Source: Setomelanomma holmii (taxonomy: Eukaryota > Ascomycota > Dothideomycetes > Pleosporales > Phaeosphaeriaceae). From it: a DNA stretch of 64,000 nucleotides. Numbering within the stretch: position 1 is the first letter of the stretch; every line of letters begins with the position of its first letter. The position numbers were made by a program, and so were the translations under genes. The notes under the pieces are model-generated. The model was given only the letters and a program-made list of their open reading frames with translations. It was not told where the DNA came from and did not search any database. Shown here piece after piece: positions 34,962-45,801 of the stretch. The stretch is from positions 186,001-250,000 of the forward strand of contig ML978183.1 of the NCBI GenBank assembly GCA_010015745.1. The letters are read 5' to 3'.

Positions 34962-35563
34962 AATAGTCGCGGTGAAGGACGAGTGGTGGTAGAGATCGTG
35001 AGGTCACTGCGCCCGATTGTCTAAGACTCCTTCACCTCGCTATTTGTGTCGGGCTTGGACAGCGCGTCGCAAGGACAAGATCGCGGCTCAGCATATATCG
35101 AGACAAGAACCAGAAAATCGTTTATAGGTATATTGGATCCAAAAGGTATATAAGAGATGCTCAAGCACTTCGCTGTCCTTTGGGTCGTGAGGCGCGGTCG
35201 TGGCGGGGAACAGAGAGGCTGCAGCCAAAAAAACGGCAGGGTCCAAAAACGCGAGAGCACGTGACGTCATCCTTGGACGAGACCACTTCTGCATGACTTT
35301 GGACATCTGATTTGAGTACTTGAAGTCCTGCCGCCTAGCTCAAGCCTGGTACTGGTTAATGTACGCTAGGTGTGTGTATAGCTCACAGAGAATGTTATCA
35401 CAGAAATCGCTCAGTCTGCTCGCACCATCGGAGAACTTCAAGAAGTACCTGTCTCGATGAAGCGTTGAAAATCAAAGATGCGAATATGAGTATTGTGTAG
35501 ATCTATATCTATGCAACGCTTGCCAAAGTGAAATAGTCAATGCTATGATGCAGCTCATGCAGC
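34962..35563. other. Intergenic stretch
   Basis: These 602 bp lie between the start of the DUF4211 gene and the CRAL-TRIO gene's out-of-frame tail. I see no gene. A 27-bp tandem repeat (three 9-bp units of ATGCAGCTM type) begins at 35548 at its right end. Confidence 0.45.
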
Positions 35564-35574
35564 TCATGCAGCTA
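35548..35574. repeat. Three 9-bp tandem units
   Basis: The units ATGCAGCTC, ATGCAGCTC and ATGCAGCTA follow each other directly at 35548, 35557 and 35566. The out-of-frame CRAL-TRIO tail would end in a TGA at 35564-35566, inside this repeat. Confidence 0.9.
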
Positions 35575-35675
35575 CCTTGACGGGCTCGGCCGTCTTGATG
35601 TCGAGCTTCTCCACTCCACCGACGAGCTCGCTCTCACCATTCTTGTCGGGATCGCGAGGAGTTGCAACAGGCGCT

Positions 35676-36714
35676 TTACCCTCCTCTTTGATCATCTACT
35701 ACCTTCTCCTCCCCGCTGACTTCCACTGCCTCTTTCTTCGCGCCAACACTGCCCTCTTCTCCTCCCCACAAATAGATCTCGCTTTCTCCGATCAGCTTGC
35801 CAGCCTTCTCCCACCGTTCTTGCCTCTGTTGTCTCCGTTCCGCAGCCATCTTGTCTAGCGCGGGCCAGTAGATGCTGTGATCATACTTGAAGTCCACCTC
35901 GCCACCTGACGCCACCATGAGTTGTGAGGCAGGAACGTGGTCGACCAGTGGCTCGTTGTACTTGATCTTGGTCTTTGTGACCGGGTCGATGAAGGGGCCG
36001 ATGAGCTTGAGGAAGGCAGTAACATACCAAGGCACTGTTTCTTGCGTCAGTCCCTGATCAAGCGTCGGCAGCATTCCTCTGATTATACGTACGATGCGTG
36101 AGCAATGCCCGACCCAACCGCTCGGGGTAGTGACTCTGGAGAATATCCAACACTTGCTTGGAAATGCTCATTGGCGGTGTTCCACCGGCACCAGTATTTC
36201 GGAAATCGATCAGGAGTGCCAACCCCTCCTGGCCAGGCGGATGCAGATCGAGTGTCCTCTCAAGCATGTACACTAGATGTTCGACCTGTTTCTGACTCGG
36301 CTTGGTATTCTGGTTCTGTGGCAGCAGGTAGAGGCATGGTCTGCCTTCCTTATCGAAACCTAATTGGACTTGCTTTCCTTTCGCATTCTCCTCCGAGATG
36401 TACTCTGCTGTGAATGTATCCGTACCGAACTCCCTGCGCCATGCCATCGTTGCCTTGAGACGGGTAATGGCCTGCTGTAGATTCCATTTGGTTGCTCGCA
36501 GATAGCGCAGCAGGCATTCGCGGGTGAGCCATAATCGCTCATCGTCTGACAGCGGAGCGGTCTCGGTTCCAGCCTTCGTGGTTGGAAGAGATTCCCATGA
36601 CTGAACTTCGGTCAGGATCTGGTCGTACTTGCTCTGTTGATCGGCGGTGAGGGCTGCCGGAGGTGCAGGCTTGCAGCCGGGCACAGGTTCGGCGAAGGGG
36701 CCGATTGTTGACAT
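35676..36714 (-). CDS. CRAL-TRIO (Sec14-like) lipid-binding protein
   Basis: This is a likely phosphatidylinositol/lipid transfer protein. There are two exons, 36714-36093 and 36034-35676, split by a 58-nt intron (GTACGT to AACAG); the joint reads ALLTH-LPWYVTAFLKL. The product is about 326 aa. The N-terminal CRAL-TRIO-N helices (LTRECLLRYLRATKWNLQQA) are followed by the lipid-binding fold: GRPCLYLLPQNQNTKPS, GLALLIDFRNTGAGG, QVLDILQSHYPERLGRALL, IGPFIDPVTKTKIKYNEPLV. The product ends SGEEKVVDDQRGG, but a 42-codon tail that looks coding follows in another frame to 35564, so the true C-terminus may be longer (see findings). It is divergent from POL12. Confidence 0.88.
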
Positions 36715-36996
36715 TGCGATTGGACAAGATGATTGAGGTCTGGAGAGTGGATGTGGAACGAAAGTTCGGGTCAGAGGAGGAGCAGTAAACAGTTATTAGG
36801 AGGATTACTACCAAGACGGCTGGATGTGACGAGTTGGAGCATCGACATAACTTTTGATGGACCTTGATCCATGCGTGCAGATAGCGCTAGCCCTTTAGCG
36901 AACCACTTTAGCACTGACGCGCGACGCGTCTTCCGAGACGCGAACATTGACATTGTTGCAATTCGTTTCTTTACCAACTCGGCTCTTACAGTTACG
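36715..36996. promoter_or_regulatory. Divergent 5' region, CRAL-TRIO / POL12
   Basis: These 282 bp between divergent ATGs include a GACGCGCGACGCGTC palindrome-like stretch near 36917-36931. It holds ACGCGT, the core of the MluI cell-cycle box that drives S-phase genes in yeasts, about 75 bp before the POL12 start. A role here is inferred. Confidence 0.5.
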
Positions 36997-39231
36997 ATGG
37001 ACGACGCAACGACTGAACTCACAGAGCGCTTCGAGCGGTACTGCGATACGAAAGACCATGAATTTCCACCCGATGTCCTCAACGAACTGCAGTCGATGCT
37101 GCGGCTGTACTCCATATCACCAGAAGAGCTAGACTTCAAATGGCAGGCATACAATTTGAAGATGGGTGGAGAGGAGAACAAGATGGATCTTAAGACTGCA
37201 AGGGACTTCAAGAAGACTATACAAGATGCGCTTGAGCGAGAGAGCAGAGGGAAAGCACAGCAAAGAAACGATGTCAAACGAGGACAGCCGACCCCAAGAG
37301 CGAAAGGCGGAGACATGTACGATATGTATGTCGCCTCATGACACCAATCTTTTGGGATCAGGCTGATGGTCATAGCTTGGAAGGTCTGGTCCCGAATACT
37401 CCGCGACCAAGTGGAGTGAATGGCGTCAATGGCAGCACTGTGAAGCGAAAGGCCGACTTTCGCACACCTGCAAGTAAAACCAGCAAGGCGCACGAGATGA
37501 GCTCGCCCGGCGGAGCTGCGACACCGAGGGCTGAGGCTACTAGTGGACTGTGAGCTGAATTCATGTTTCACGTCCCAGTCAGCATCTAACATTTGGCCAG
37601 AGTGTTCGATTTCGCGTCTCGTCAGAATGCCAATGACATCACTGAACAATTCATGCAAGTAGACATTGCCATTCCCGATCCGCCTTCCGAAGAACCGAAA
37701 GAATGCCGCATTAAGCTGAAAGCCAATACTGACATGTCGAAATTCTCATACCGCACAATGGCCATGAAGCTGTCCGAGGCTTCTGAGGTGCTGGATGATC
37801 GGATCGATGAGTTCCGTGAACTTATTCGAGAGCACATGAACCTCGATGATAGCGCTTTTGGAAATCCAAACTTTCAATCGCCCAGCGAGATTATTGCTGT
37901 AGGCCGGATAGCAAGCGACACCAGTGAAGGCAAGCTTAACACATCCAGTATTGTGCTGGAGGGCTCTAGACGGTACGGATCTGGCCGCCGTGTTCCCCTT
38001 AACGTCGAAGGTCTAATCAACTACAACTTCTTTCCGGGACAAATAGTTGCCCTCAGAGGAACAAATGCCTCTGGCGACGCCTTTGTGGTTTCGGAGATAC
38101 TATCTCTTCCACTTCTCAATCAGCCGGCCACAAAGCCCGATGAGCTTGACACGATCAACTCGCGGTACCTCGATACACCTGACGCGGATCCAGACAACAT
38201 TCGACCCTTGACCGTACTCATCGCATCAGGCCCATACACAATTGACCAGAACCTCGACTTTGCTCCCTTACACACCTTCCTCGACAATGCCGCCGAAGCC
38301 TACGCAGACTCTGTGATCCTCGTAGGCCCGTTCCTTGACGCAGAACACCCTCAGATCCGCACTGGAGACTTCGATCCTCCGCCGAACAGCAGTCCCGACC
38401 AAGCCACCATGACCGATCTCTTCCGCCACTACATATCCTCCGCACTACAAGACTTCTCGAAACGCGTCCCAACATGCAATGTCATCCTCGTACCCAGCCT
38501 ACGCGATGCACATCATCACCACGCTGCCTTTCCACAGGATAAGTTCATCAAGAAGGAATTAGGCTTAGGCGCAGCAGGAAAGATGGTACAATGTGTGACC
38601 AATCCAATGACGCTGAGCATGAACGAAATGACCGTCGGCATGAGCAGTATCGACATCCTGGACATGTTGAGGCGCGAAGAACTCGCAAGCGACAAAGCGA
38701 AAACAGTCAACATCTATGAGCGCTGTGCGCGGAATGTGATCGAGCAACGAAGCTTCTTACCGTTGTTTCCGCCCATGGCGAGAGAGAAGATTGTTCCACC
38801 GCCGGCAGCTGTGGAGGAGACGGTGTACAAGAATGGGGAGAGAAAGGAAGGCGAAGGAATTGTGGCTGAGGAAGAGCAGGGACCGAGTCCTTTCCTTGCG
38901 CTTGGGACGATGCTGGACACGAGTTATCTCAAGCTGGGTGAGATGTTGAATGTTAGGCCGGATATTCTGGTTACCCCGAGTGTGCTGCAAGGGACTGTGA
39001 AGGTGAGCAAAATGCCTTTCGCTTTACACAATTTGACTAATGCATGCTTTCTAGGTCGTCGAGTCTGTGCTTGTCATTAACCCAGGTACATTGGCCAAGC
39101 GCCGTGCTGCAGGAACTTATGCACGAGTCATCGTGAAGCCCGCTATGATAAGCGAAGCAGAGAGGGAGAGGGGCCTTGCGGTTGCGCATAAACTTTGGGA
39201 GAGGACGAGGGTAGACATTGTCAAGATCTAA
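36997..39231 (+). CDS. POL12: DNA polymerase alpha-primase subunit B (Pol12)
   Basis: This is the non-catalytic B subunit that holds the primase-polymerase alpha complex together at replication origins and lagging strands. There are four exons, 36997-37325, 37376-37549, 37601-39002 and 39055-39231, with introns of 50, 51 and 52 nt. For intron 1 the acceptor at 37375 (CATAG) is needed; it gives YDI-LEGLVPNTP in frame with a CTGAT branch site. The product is about 693 aa. The N-terminal helical domain is about 1-100. The OB fold follows near 250 (VPLNVEGLINYNFFPGQIVALRG), then the inactivated calcineurin-like phosphatase domain (LTVLIASGPYT, SVILVGPFLDAEHPQI, VILVPSLRDAHHHHAAFPQ, VQCVTNPMTLSMNEM). 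It ends in the usual ARVIVKP segment. The start is MDDATTELTERF. Confidence 0.92.
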
Positions 39232-39807
39232 GCTTCGTCTATCTTGCATGTAATAATGGATGTCGATTATGAGAGCATCGCGGGCGTGCGGAGCTTGTTG
39301 TGGAGGCGCTTTGGATCGTGAACTTCGGTTTGGGTTCACGAGATTATCGGAGCACTTGAATTGCTTATAATGCAGCGCAGTCCCGTGTGGAACCAGAGCC
39401 AGTCAACCTCGAAATTCATCTTTCCCTTCGCTTATGTGTCGTGCTTCATGTTCTGCTACATGTTATCCATGTCCAGTCTGGTGTCAGAGACCGTGATGCA
39501 TCAAAATCATTGTTCGCTGTTGGTTGCTTCCACTCCCGATTTACGCTTCTCGTAAAGTGTGAGATTGTGCACCGCCTCGTGTCATGAATTTAGGATAAGA
39601 TTTTGTTATCGAAGTCCAGCATCATTTCCTTCGTAGATGCACGTAAGGAACCCTTGCCCAAAGAAAGCCATGCAGAATTGTGCCGTTCCGACGCTATCAC
39701 TCCATGCTTGCTCGTGTGAGCCAAGCTGTGCAGAAATGTATCGTCAGGTTTTCATCGCGTCACACCTTTACGCCTCTCTACTCCGGCCGTCGCAATCGTT
39801 TGGACAT
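39232..39807. other. Intergenic, convergent 3' ends
   Basis: These 576 bp lie between the stop codons of POL12 and RPS29. No gene is seen; the region holds both 3' ends. Confidence 0.5.
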
Positions 39808-40214
39808 TTATCGGTGCTGCAGCATGTCAGCGAGTTCTCCATCTACCAGTATGGCATCGAGGTGTGGTCCAGGAACGCGATCGAAGTCGGTCCGGCAGCG
39901 CGATATTCGTGAGGAACAGAGTCGTACCTTGACGAAGCCAATGTCGGCGCTCTTCTCGCGGAAGCACTGACGGCAGATGTTCAAACCGTACTTGCGGATG
40001 AGACCAGCGGGGTGGGTGCACACGCGGCTGTGAGTACCTCGTTAGCCATTGTCCTGCAGCACCTTGTCAAGCATGCGCTTGCGCTCCATGACAGTATCAT
40101 CGCGAGCATTCTTCCCAGACGTCGTTCCTCCATTGTAGGTGTGATAACATACCACTCGCGAGAGCCCTTGCCGTAGGTCCTAGGACGCGAATACCAGACA
40201 GACTCGTGAGACAT
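39808..40214 (-). CDS. RPS29: Small-subunit ribosomal protein S29 (uS14)
   Basis: This is a zinc-binding protein of the 40S ribosomal head. It is 56 aa, the exact family length, in three coding exons: 40214-40153, 40027-39928 and 39816-39808. The introns are 125 nt (GTATGT to TCACAG) and 111 nt (GTACGA to CTGCAG). The protein opens MSHESVWYSRPRTYGKG and carries two Cys pairs, CRVC and CRQC, which bind zinc, with THPAGLIRKYGLNI between them. The last exon encodes only His-Arg-stop. The introns are long for this window, as is common in ribosomal protein genes. Confidence 0.96.
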
Positions 40215-42915
40215 GTTGGGTGGTTTTGTGTGGGGTTGGCGGTGTCGTTGCTGCACTCTAAATGAGTATTTGTGTTCTGTAGAATTTCGCGAGAGGTTTC
40301 CCAAGGAATACTGACAGTATTGACTGCTCGGAGGCTGGGAGTTCGGTCGTTGGTTGGCGCTGTCGTTCACGATGTTCAAGTTCCGGTTTCGAGATTCAAT
40401 TTCGGTGGGCGGTAGATCCTCGGGTGCGAGTTGCGGGTTAAGCGAGTGGCCTGTGCGCAATGGTGGTCTCTGGCCAGCCAAACTCATCGTCCTCGCAACA
40501 CCAAATCTGATTGATATCAACACGATACAATATCTGCTATGGGTGGGTAAACCAGTCAGAATCACTTCAATTCTAGGCCTTGTGTTTGTTCGCAGTAAAT
40601 GAATTGCAGGTCAAGCAGTGCAATCTGCAACTGAGGCGACATCGTTCTGTACCTAGTGCCCTCATTTCTGCTCGACTTCGCAGGCATGCTGTTCTGCTGG
40701 CCTTCAACAGTTGATCATTTGCCAAGCGATCGGCGTTCGAGACAACCAAATGATAGCTGCCTGGGAATCTCCACCTGCTTCCGCACCCGATACCCCAGTT
40801 GGCGAGACGCTCACGACTGACTCGCAATGAAGATATATCACCCACGATCTAAAGCACAGAACTCTCAGTCACGACTGATGGATACGACGATTTCGATCTG
40901 TATGGTCAACCCATCGAACGTGTTTAATACAGGTTGTATTGTTGCTTAGGCATGGCTGAACACACTCACGTAGTTTGATGAGGATCTCGAAGGGGTGAGA
41001 AGGTAGTGAAGGCCTCTAGCCCTCCATGATCTAAGTCTGATCGGCTTGCTGAGACTGCGTGTATACCTGCGCGCAGCACCTATGTCGATGTTATCAGGAG
41101 CACAAGATCATCGTCCACAAGAGGAATGCTCTTGTATGGTGCGTGAAGAATCGTGATATGTGTACACTGTCTCCTTTTGTGTACTCAATAAGAGCTGAAG
41201 TGGAGGGCTAGATTCAGAAGTGAAGACAGGACCAAGCACTACTATAACGACGACGATCCTAGCCTAGGAGACTTGAGATAGTATCCAGTCGTACACTTCG
41301 CAGTATTGCAAATGTCCAAAGCAAGCTCGAGGATCTCATCGCAATGTCTGCGTACCTCGTGACCGTTCGCGCGATACTGAGAATTGCACCGCAGTGCACT
41401 GTTGGCAGCCTTGCAACATGTTTTGGTCGAAACGAGTTGCGGTTGGGGAAGCATGAGGGTGAGCTCCCAGACGGACATTCACTCGACCATCAATAATCTG
41501 CGCGTGTGTATCTCAACTTGCTAAAAAGTATGTCAGCGGGCTGGTACCCGAGAGATACACCAACAAAAGCCTCATCACGTCGCGCGTGTTCATGCGCCAT
41601 GGCGAGCTGAAGAGGGTCACCGCCGCCTTGGTCTTAGCGTGGGTCGCCGTGCTTACCACGAGTCCAGACTTCGCGGGCTCCTTTCATCTCTTGGTCAACG
41701 CCGACCATCTCACCGATCACATAAAGTCTTTCGAAAGATCGTTCAGTATCACCGACATTTTCGTCGACGAATATCGGATCTCATGCGATGGCCCCGCCCA
41801 TCGCGCGCTACTTGGTCTGCACTTCCGCATCTCCAATTGCCAACCCCAGCAAGCCTCGCAAGCCTCGTGCTCTAGAACAGTCACGCGATATCGTCGCGCT
41901 CTATCTCGTCAGCTGTAAAGTCATGCCAAACTTGATTTGCGACGGTCGTGCGCACCTTCGCCCGTTGTGGTAAGTCTTAAGCGTCGAAGCGCGAGCTTAA
42001 GTGGCATGTCTGCATGCTAAATTAGAATACTGTGCAGATGCAGATACTCACTCCGTATGTCACAGCATTTGCTTAGCTTCTTCCTAAGGGTGTTTTTCCT
42101 TTGCAGGACCGAGTGCTATTTCTCTGGTCACGTTTCCGCTATCCTACTGGCTCCTTTCCTCGCAATCTGGTTATTTCAGCCCTACCATTCTCACTAGTGG
42201 AGCTGTCGAAATAAGTGCGCACTATCGTTAACAAAGAGCCGTCGTCGATATTCGGCGATTAGCGAGAATCTGAGCTCAAAGGGCCCGGTGCCGGGATTCG
42301 TGCTGGCGGAAAATGCATCTGCGGACGAGTACGAGAATCGCCTTGGCACGCTCAGCCGCTCCCGAACGCTAGGCTGATGAGCATCCGGGGTAAAGAGCGG
42401 GCGACGCCAAGAGGCCGAGATCAGTCTTTCCACCAAGTCTGTTCAAGGAAAGCTAGGTCAGCCTCGCGAAAAGCTTGTCGTCGCATGAATAGGTAGACAT
42501 GCACCACTGTCTTCCCTATTCTGGTCTGGCCAGGAACACAGTTGGAGTATAGAGCCACTCACGTGGCGCCCGTTTGGTGCTCCGGATCCAGCAACACTTC
42601 TCGCCTAAGTTCTTGGAAATATCGGTGGCGGTCGCCGTCAGTGTATCACTGGCATCGGAAACCGCGAGGCTTCAACAAGGCCTTGGCATGATCTCGTAGT
42701 CAGCGACGGGAAGCAGTCGACTTGGAGTGTCTCCACTCAACATGGACCATATTCCAGTCCTCGCATCCTGAAGTTAAAATGGACCCGCTGAAGAGAAAAT
42801 GGACAAGTGTAAGCGAAAACAAGACGGCGAGCATTGCTTGCATGAGTATATAGACTCCAGAGATTTTCCGAACGCTTCAAATACTTTCCAATATTCGGGC
42901 ACTAGTATTCTTATT
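40215..42915. other. Gene-poor stretch, 2.7 kb
   Basis: No gene is supported. The right-hand 2 kb has only short overlapping frames (110 codons at most, 41586-41918 on +). A frame of 194 codons (39981-40565, minus) overlaps RPS29 in another phase and is a shadow. No repeat or transposon end was noted. The left part is the RPS29 promoter and leader. Confidence 0.45.
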
Positions 42916-44866
42916 ATGATTCGTCTACTACCAATCGCCTCGTGGCTCTAGCTGGTCTCAGTGGCCATCTCTCAAGCCATACCGTTCTCTGTGACTGGCG
43001 GGTTGGATGGGTACGTGTACCATACTACAAATACAGCAATGTTCTGCTGACGTATGCAGCTGCTCTGCTGGAACAGAGTTCAACGCTGGCGGTTCCATTC
43101 AAGTCAACGGCTTCAACATTCAAGTGCCAAAGAACTTGATTGTAGCATTTCCCACAGTCTTTGTACCATTCAAGGACCTGTGCGGAGCTGGTGCTGGTGG
43201 TTTCGAGACCACTGTCGTCGGCAACATTGTCGGCGGCTCAATCATTGCTGGTCAAATCAGCGTCGCCCAACGCTTTGGCCTCGAAGGTAGCCAGGGTTAC
43301 ATCTCAGCCATCAATTCTGACGGAACCTTTCGATTACTGGAGGCGTCACAGTTCTCCTGAACGACCCAGATGCTCTCTTTGGTCCAAAGGTCAACACTGC
43401 GCCTTTCTGGGTCGCGGACACCTCTTCACCGAGTGTCACCTCTTTCTCCGGCTTCCCCATGTGCATTCCGTACTCAGGGAATACCGAGACTTGCCTCAGC
43501 TCGAACCGCGGCAGCGGCCAGAGCTTTGACGCCCCTGATCCGCTCCGCATGGTTCCCTTCAAGGTCGGTGACTTCATCGAATATTCAGGCCTGAGAGTCG
43601 GCAGTAACGAGATCCTCGCGTCCGAAATCACATGCGTCAGCCTCCACATCACTACAAAAGCAGGTACCGACGTCCCAAATTACATCCGTGTAGAGGACAT
43701 GCTTGTAGGAGTTCCAGACACGGCGGCCAATGTTGAGTTTGCTGACATTCGCGTCGTTGGCTTCCTTTCTAGCTGCGCCAATGCCGTTGTCAACATTCAC
43801 GCCATTGAGGTCGACGCTTGCACCGGAAAAGAGACCTTCCGCCAGATTGGCACTACTACTCCAAAGCAAGAGACTCGCTGCAAGTGGGAGGCTCGCATCG
43901 CTTCTCCAGGTCAGGCTCCGTTCACTCGCGAGTGTCGCATTACGACAAACACGCCAGTTGTCAAGACCAAAGATGGCATCGAAGCTGGTCAATACATCAC
44001 GCCAGTTACCGATTGGATCTTCCCTGAAGTCGATGTGCCAGGCACCAATCCTCCACCACTTCCGTTCACTGGCATCGGCGATGTGGTGCAAGGAACAGTT
44101 TTAGATGGCAAACAGTACGGACCACTCAGTCCATTCCCTGGTTGACTCAGCACCTGCTCCATCCAAGACATGTAGTCCCAGCGACCTGATTGATCCCAAC
44201 GCTACACCTACACCCACGCCAACCCCAACTCCAGGTACCACCACACCAACCAACCCTGATACACCTGTTGTTGCACCTGTTGCAGCAGTCGCTCAGATTA
44301 GCACTGCACAGCGCGTGGGTACCAACTTCTTGCTTGTTGGCAGCAACACAGAGTCCAAGGTTCAGAACAGCTACCTCAACTTCAAGTGGAGTCAGACTTC
44401 GCCTGCTTCACCTTCGGCGAATATTACAGACAGTACTTCCCCCAACGCTACTGTGAACGGCCCCAAGGTCACCACCGAGACATTCTTCGTCTTCGAGGTC
44501 GTTGTCAACCTTAAGTCCAACTCGTCGATTTCCAGCAAAGCAAACGTCACAGTCAAGGTCAATCCAACACTGAACGACACTGTCACAATGGACACATATA
44601 CCTGGGACTCGAAGCAGTCCGGCACTATCGCTGTAGCATGCAGCTCCAATGTCATTAACGGCGACAACAAAAAGATGCAGCTCTGGCTCAACACTGGCGC
44701 TACTAAGCTCGACATGACCAACAACGGAGCTGGCAAGTGGGTGTACAACGCCAGGAGCACCAACCGGCCGACCAACCTCAAGTGCGTCTCTGATCTGAAG
44801 GGCGAGAGTGCACAGAGGACAGGTACCCAGACAACGGCTAGGAGAAGGAAGAGGTACAACTGGTGA
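42916..44866 (+). pseudogene. Secreted fungal protein gene with broken frame
   Basis: This gene encodes an exported protein of a fungal family with no known function, but its frame is broken. Model: 42916-43010, 43060-44114 and 44176-44866, with introns of 49 nt (GTACGT to TGCAG) and 61 nt (GTACGG to TGTAG). It starts MIRLLPIASWL, then an in-frame TAG (42949-42951), then LVSVAISQAIPFSV, which together look like one signal peptide. A one-base loss between 43321 and 43357 separates DGTF from TGGVTVLLNDPDALF. If both are mended the product is about 613 aa. The N-terminal domain is Cys-poor early (CSAGTEFNAGGSIQVNGFNI), then has CIPYSGNTETC; a Thr/Pro linker (NATPTPTPTPTPGTTTP) leads to a second domain with NFKWSQTS, YTWDSKQSGT and a basic RRRKRYNW end. 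It could be a true pseudogene or a sequence error. Confidence 0.7.
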
Positions 44867-45801
44867 TGTACCGTGTATACATTTGGGATAAAAGGTGTTC
44901 ATTGTGCATATTGCTTTGGCGTTTTATGGGATTTGGGACTATAGGAAAAGCCTGGCTAGGTTGGGAGTCATTGGGTATAATGACGCTTACGATCTTTACG
45001 ATGGATACCACTGGCTACGGTCACTAGATATTACGATGGGCTAACGAATGTTATTTGATTCAACCTGACATTGCATCGCTTGAGATCAAAGGTGCTTCCT
45101 GCAGTAATACGCTGCTTATAGCGTCATAGCTATCTTGAAGCCTGCGTTCATCCAATTTATGTTCTGCTTTTCACATACAATGTGTCGTGGACGTATAAGG
45201 GCTCATATGTCACAAAACCTTGATGAAGTCGCAAACCTTGCAGCTGATCTTACTTCAACGCACGTTGCTACACAGCAACAAGATCGAGTCTGGCAAGGCA
45301 TGGCATCCACTTTCGTGCATGTTGTACCACGGGGTTCCTGGCTTGTTGAACATGACCCCGCACCTGAGTGGTGCGGAAGCACTCGAGGTGAAACGTTGTT
45401 CTCGTGATGCCGCTCTGTTGACGCGCACCTGGGTGCGGCTGTTGCCCCTCACAACCAAACCCAGAAACAAACCACCGAGAGCCACTACGACCACCAGGCC
45501 GCTCGCACATCGCCCACTGCGCATCTCCAACATTGCATCACTTTTGGATCGCATGCATCACGGAAAGGATACCGGAGCCGCTGCATATTGGAATAAAGGA
45601 TTGCGCTCTTGACGCGATTACCCTCGTTTGCACGGCGACCAAGGCTTCTTGCAACAGCTTACATCCCTTGCCTGCCCGCCGCTCTCCGCCTGCACTTCAG
45701 CTCGAATACCCGAAGACACCGCAAAGGTTCCCGACAAGTCTACCATACGCGCGCTCGGTGCATGCGCGATTGACGAAACCGCTGGCAGGTCTGCAGTCAC
45801 C
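44867..45801. other. Intergenic stretch, 0.9 kb
   Basis: No gene is supported between the secreted-protein locus and ASE1. Short frames only; the right end is the ASE1 promoter and leader. Confidence 0.45.

Noticed and set aside
35577..35858. A plus-strand gene opposite the CRAL-TRIO gene
   Set aside because: It is the shadow of the minus-strand coding sequence and its tail.
37326..37361. A POL12 intron 1 ending at GATCAG (37361)
   Set aside because: It shifts the frame away from LEGLVPNTP. The acceptor at 37375 keeps it and leaves a good branch site.
40028..40152. A C/D snoRNA in RPS29 intron 1
   Set aside because: A GATGAT stretch was noted, but no proper box C and box D pair with a terminal stem could be found.
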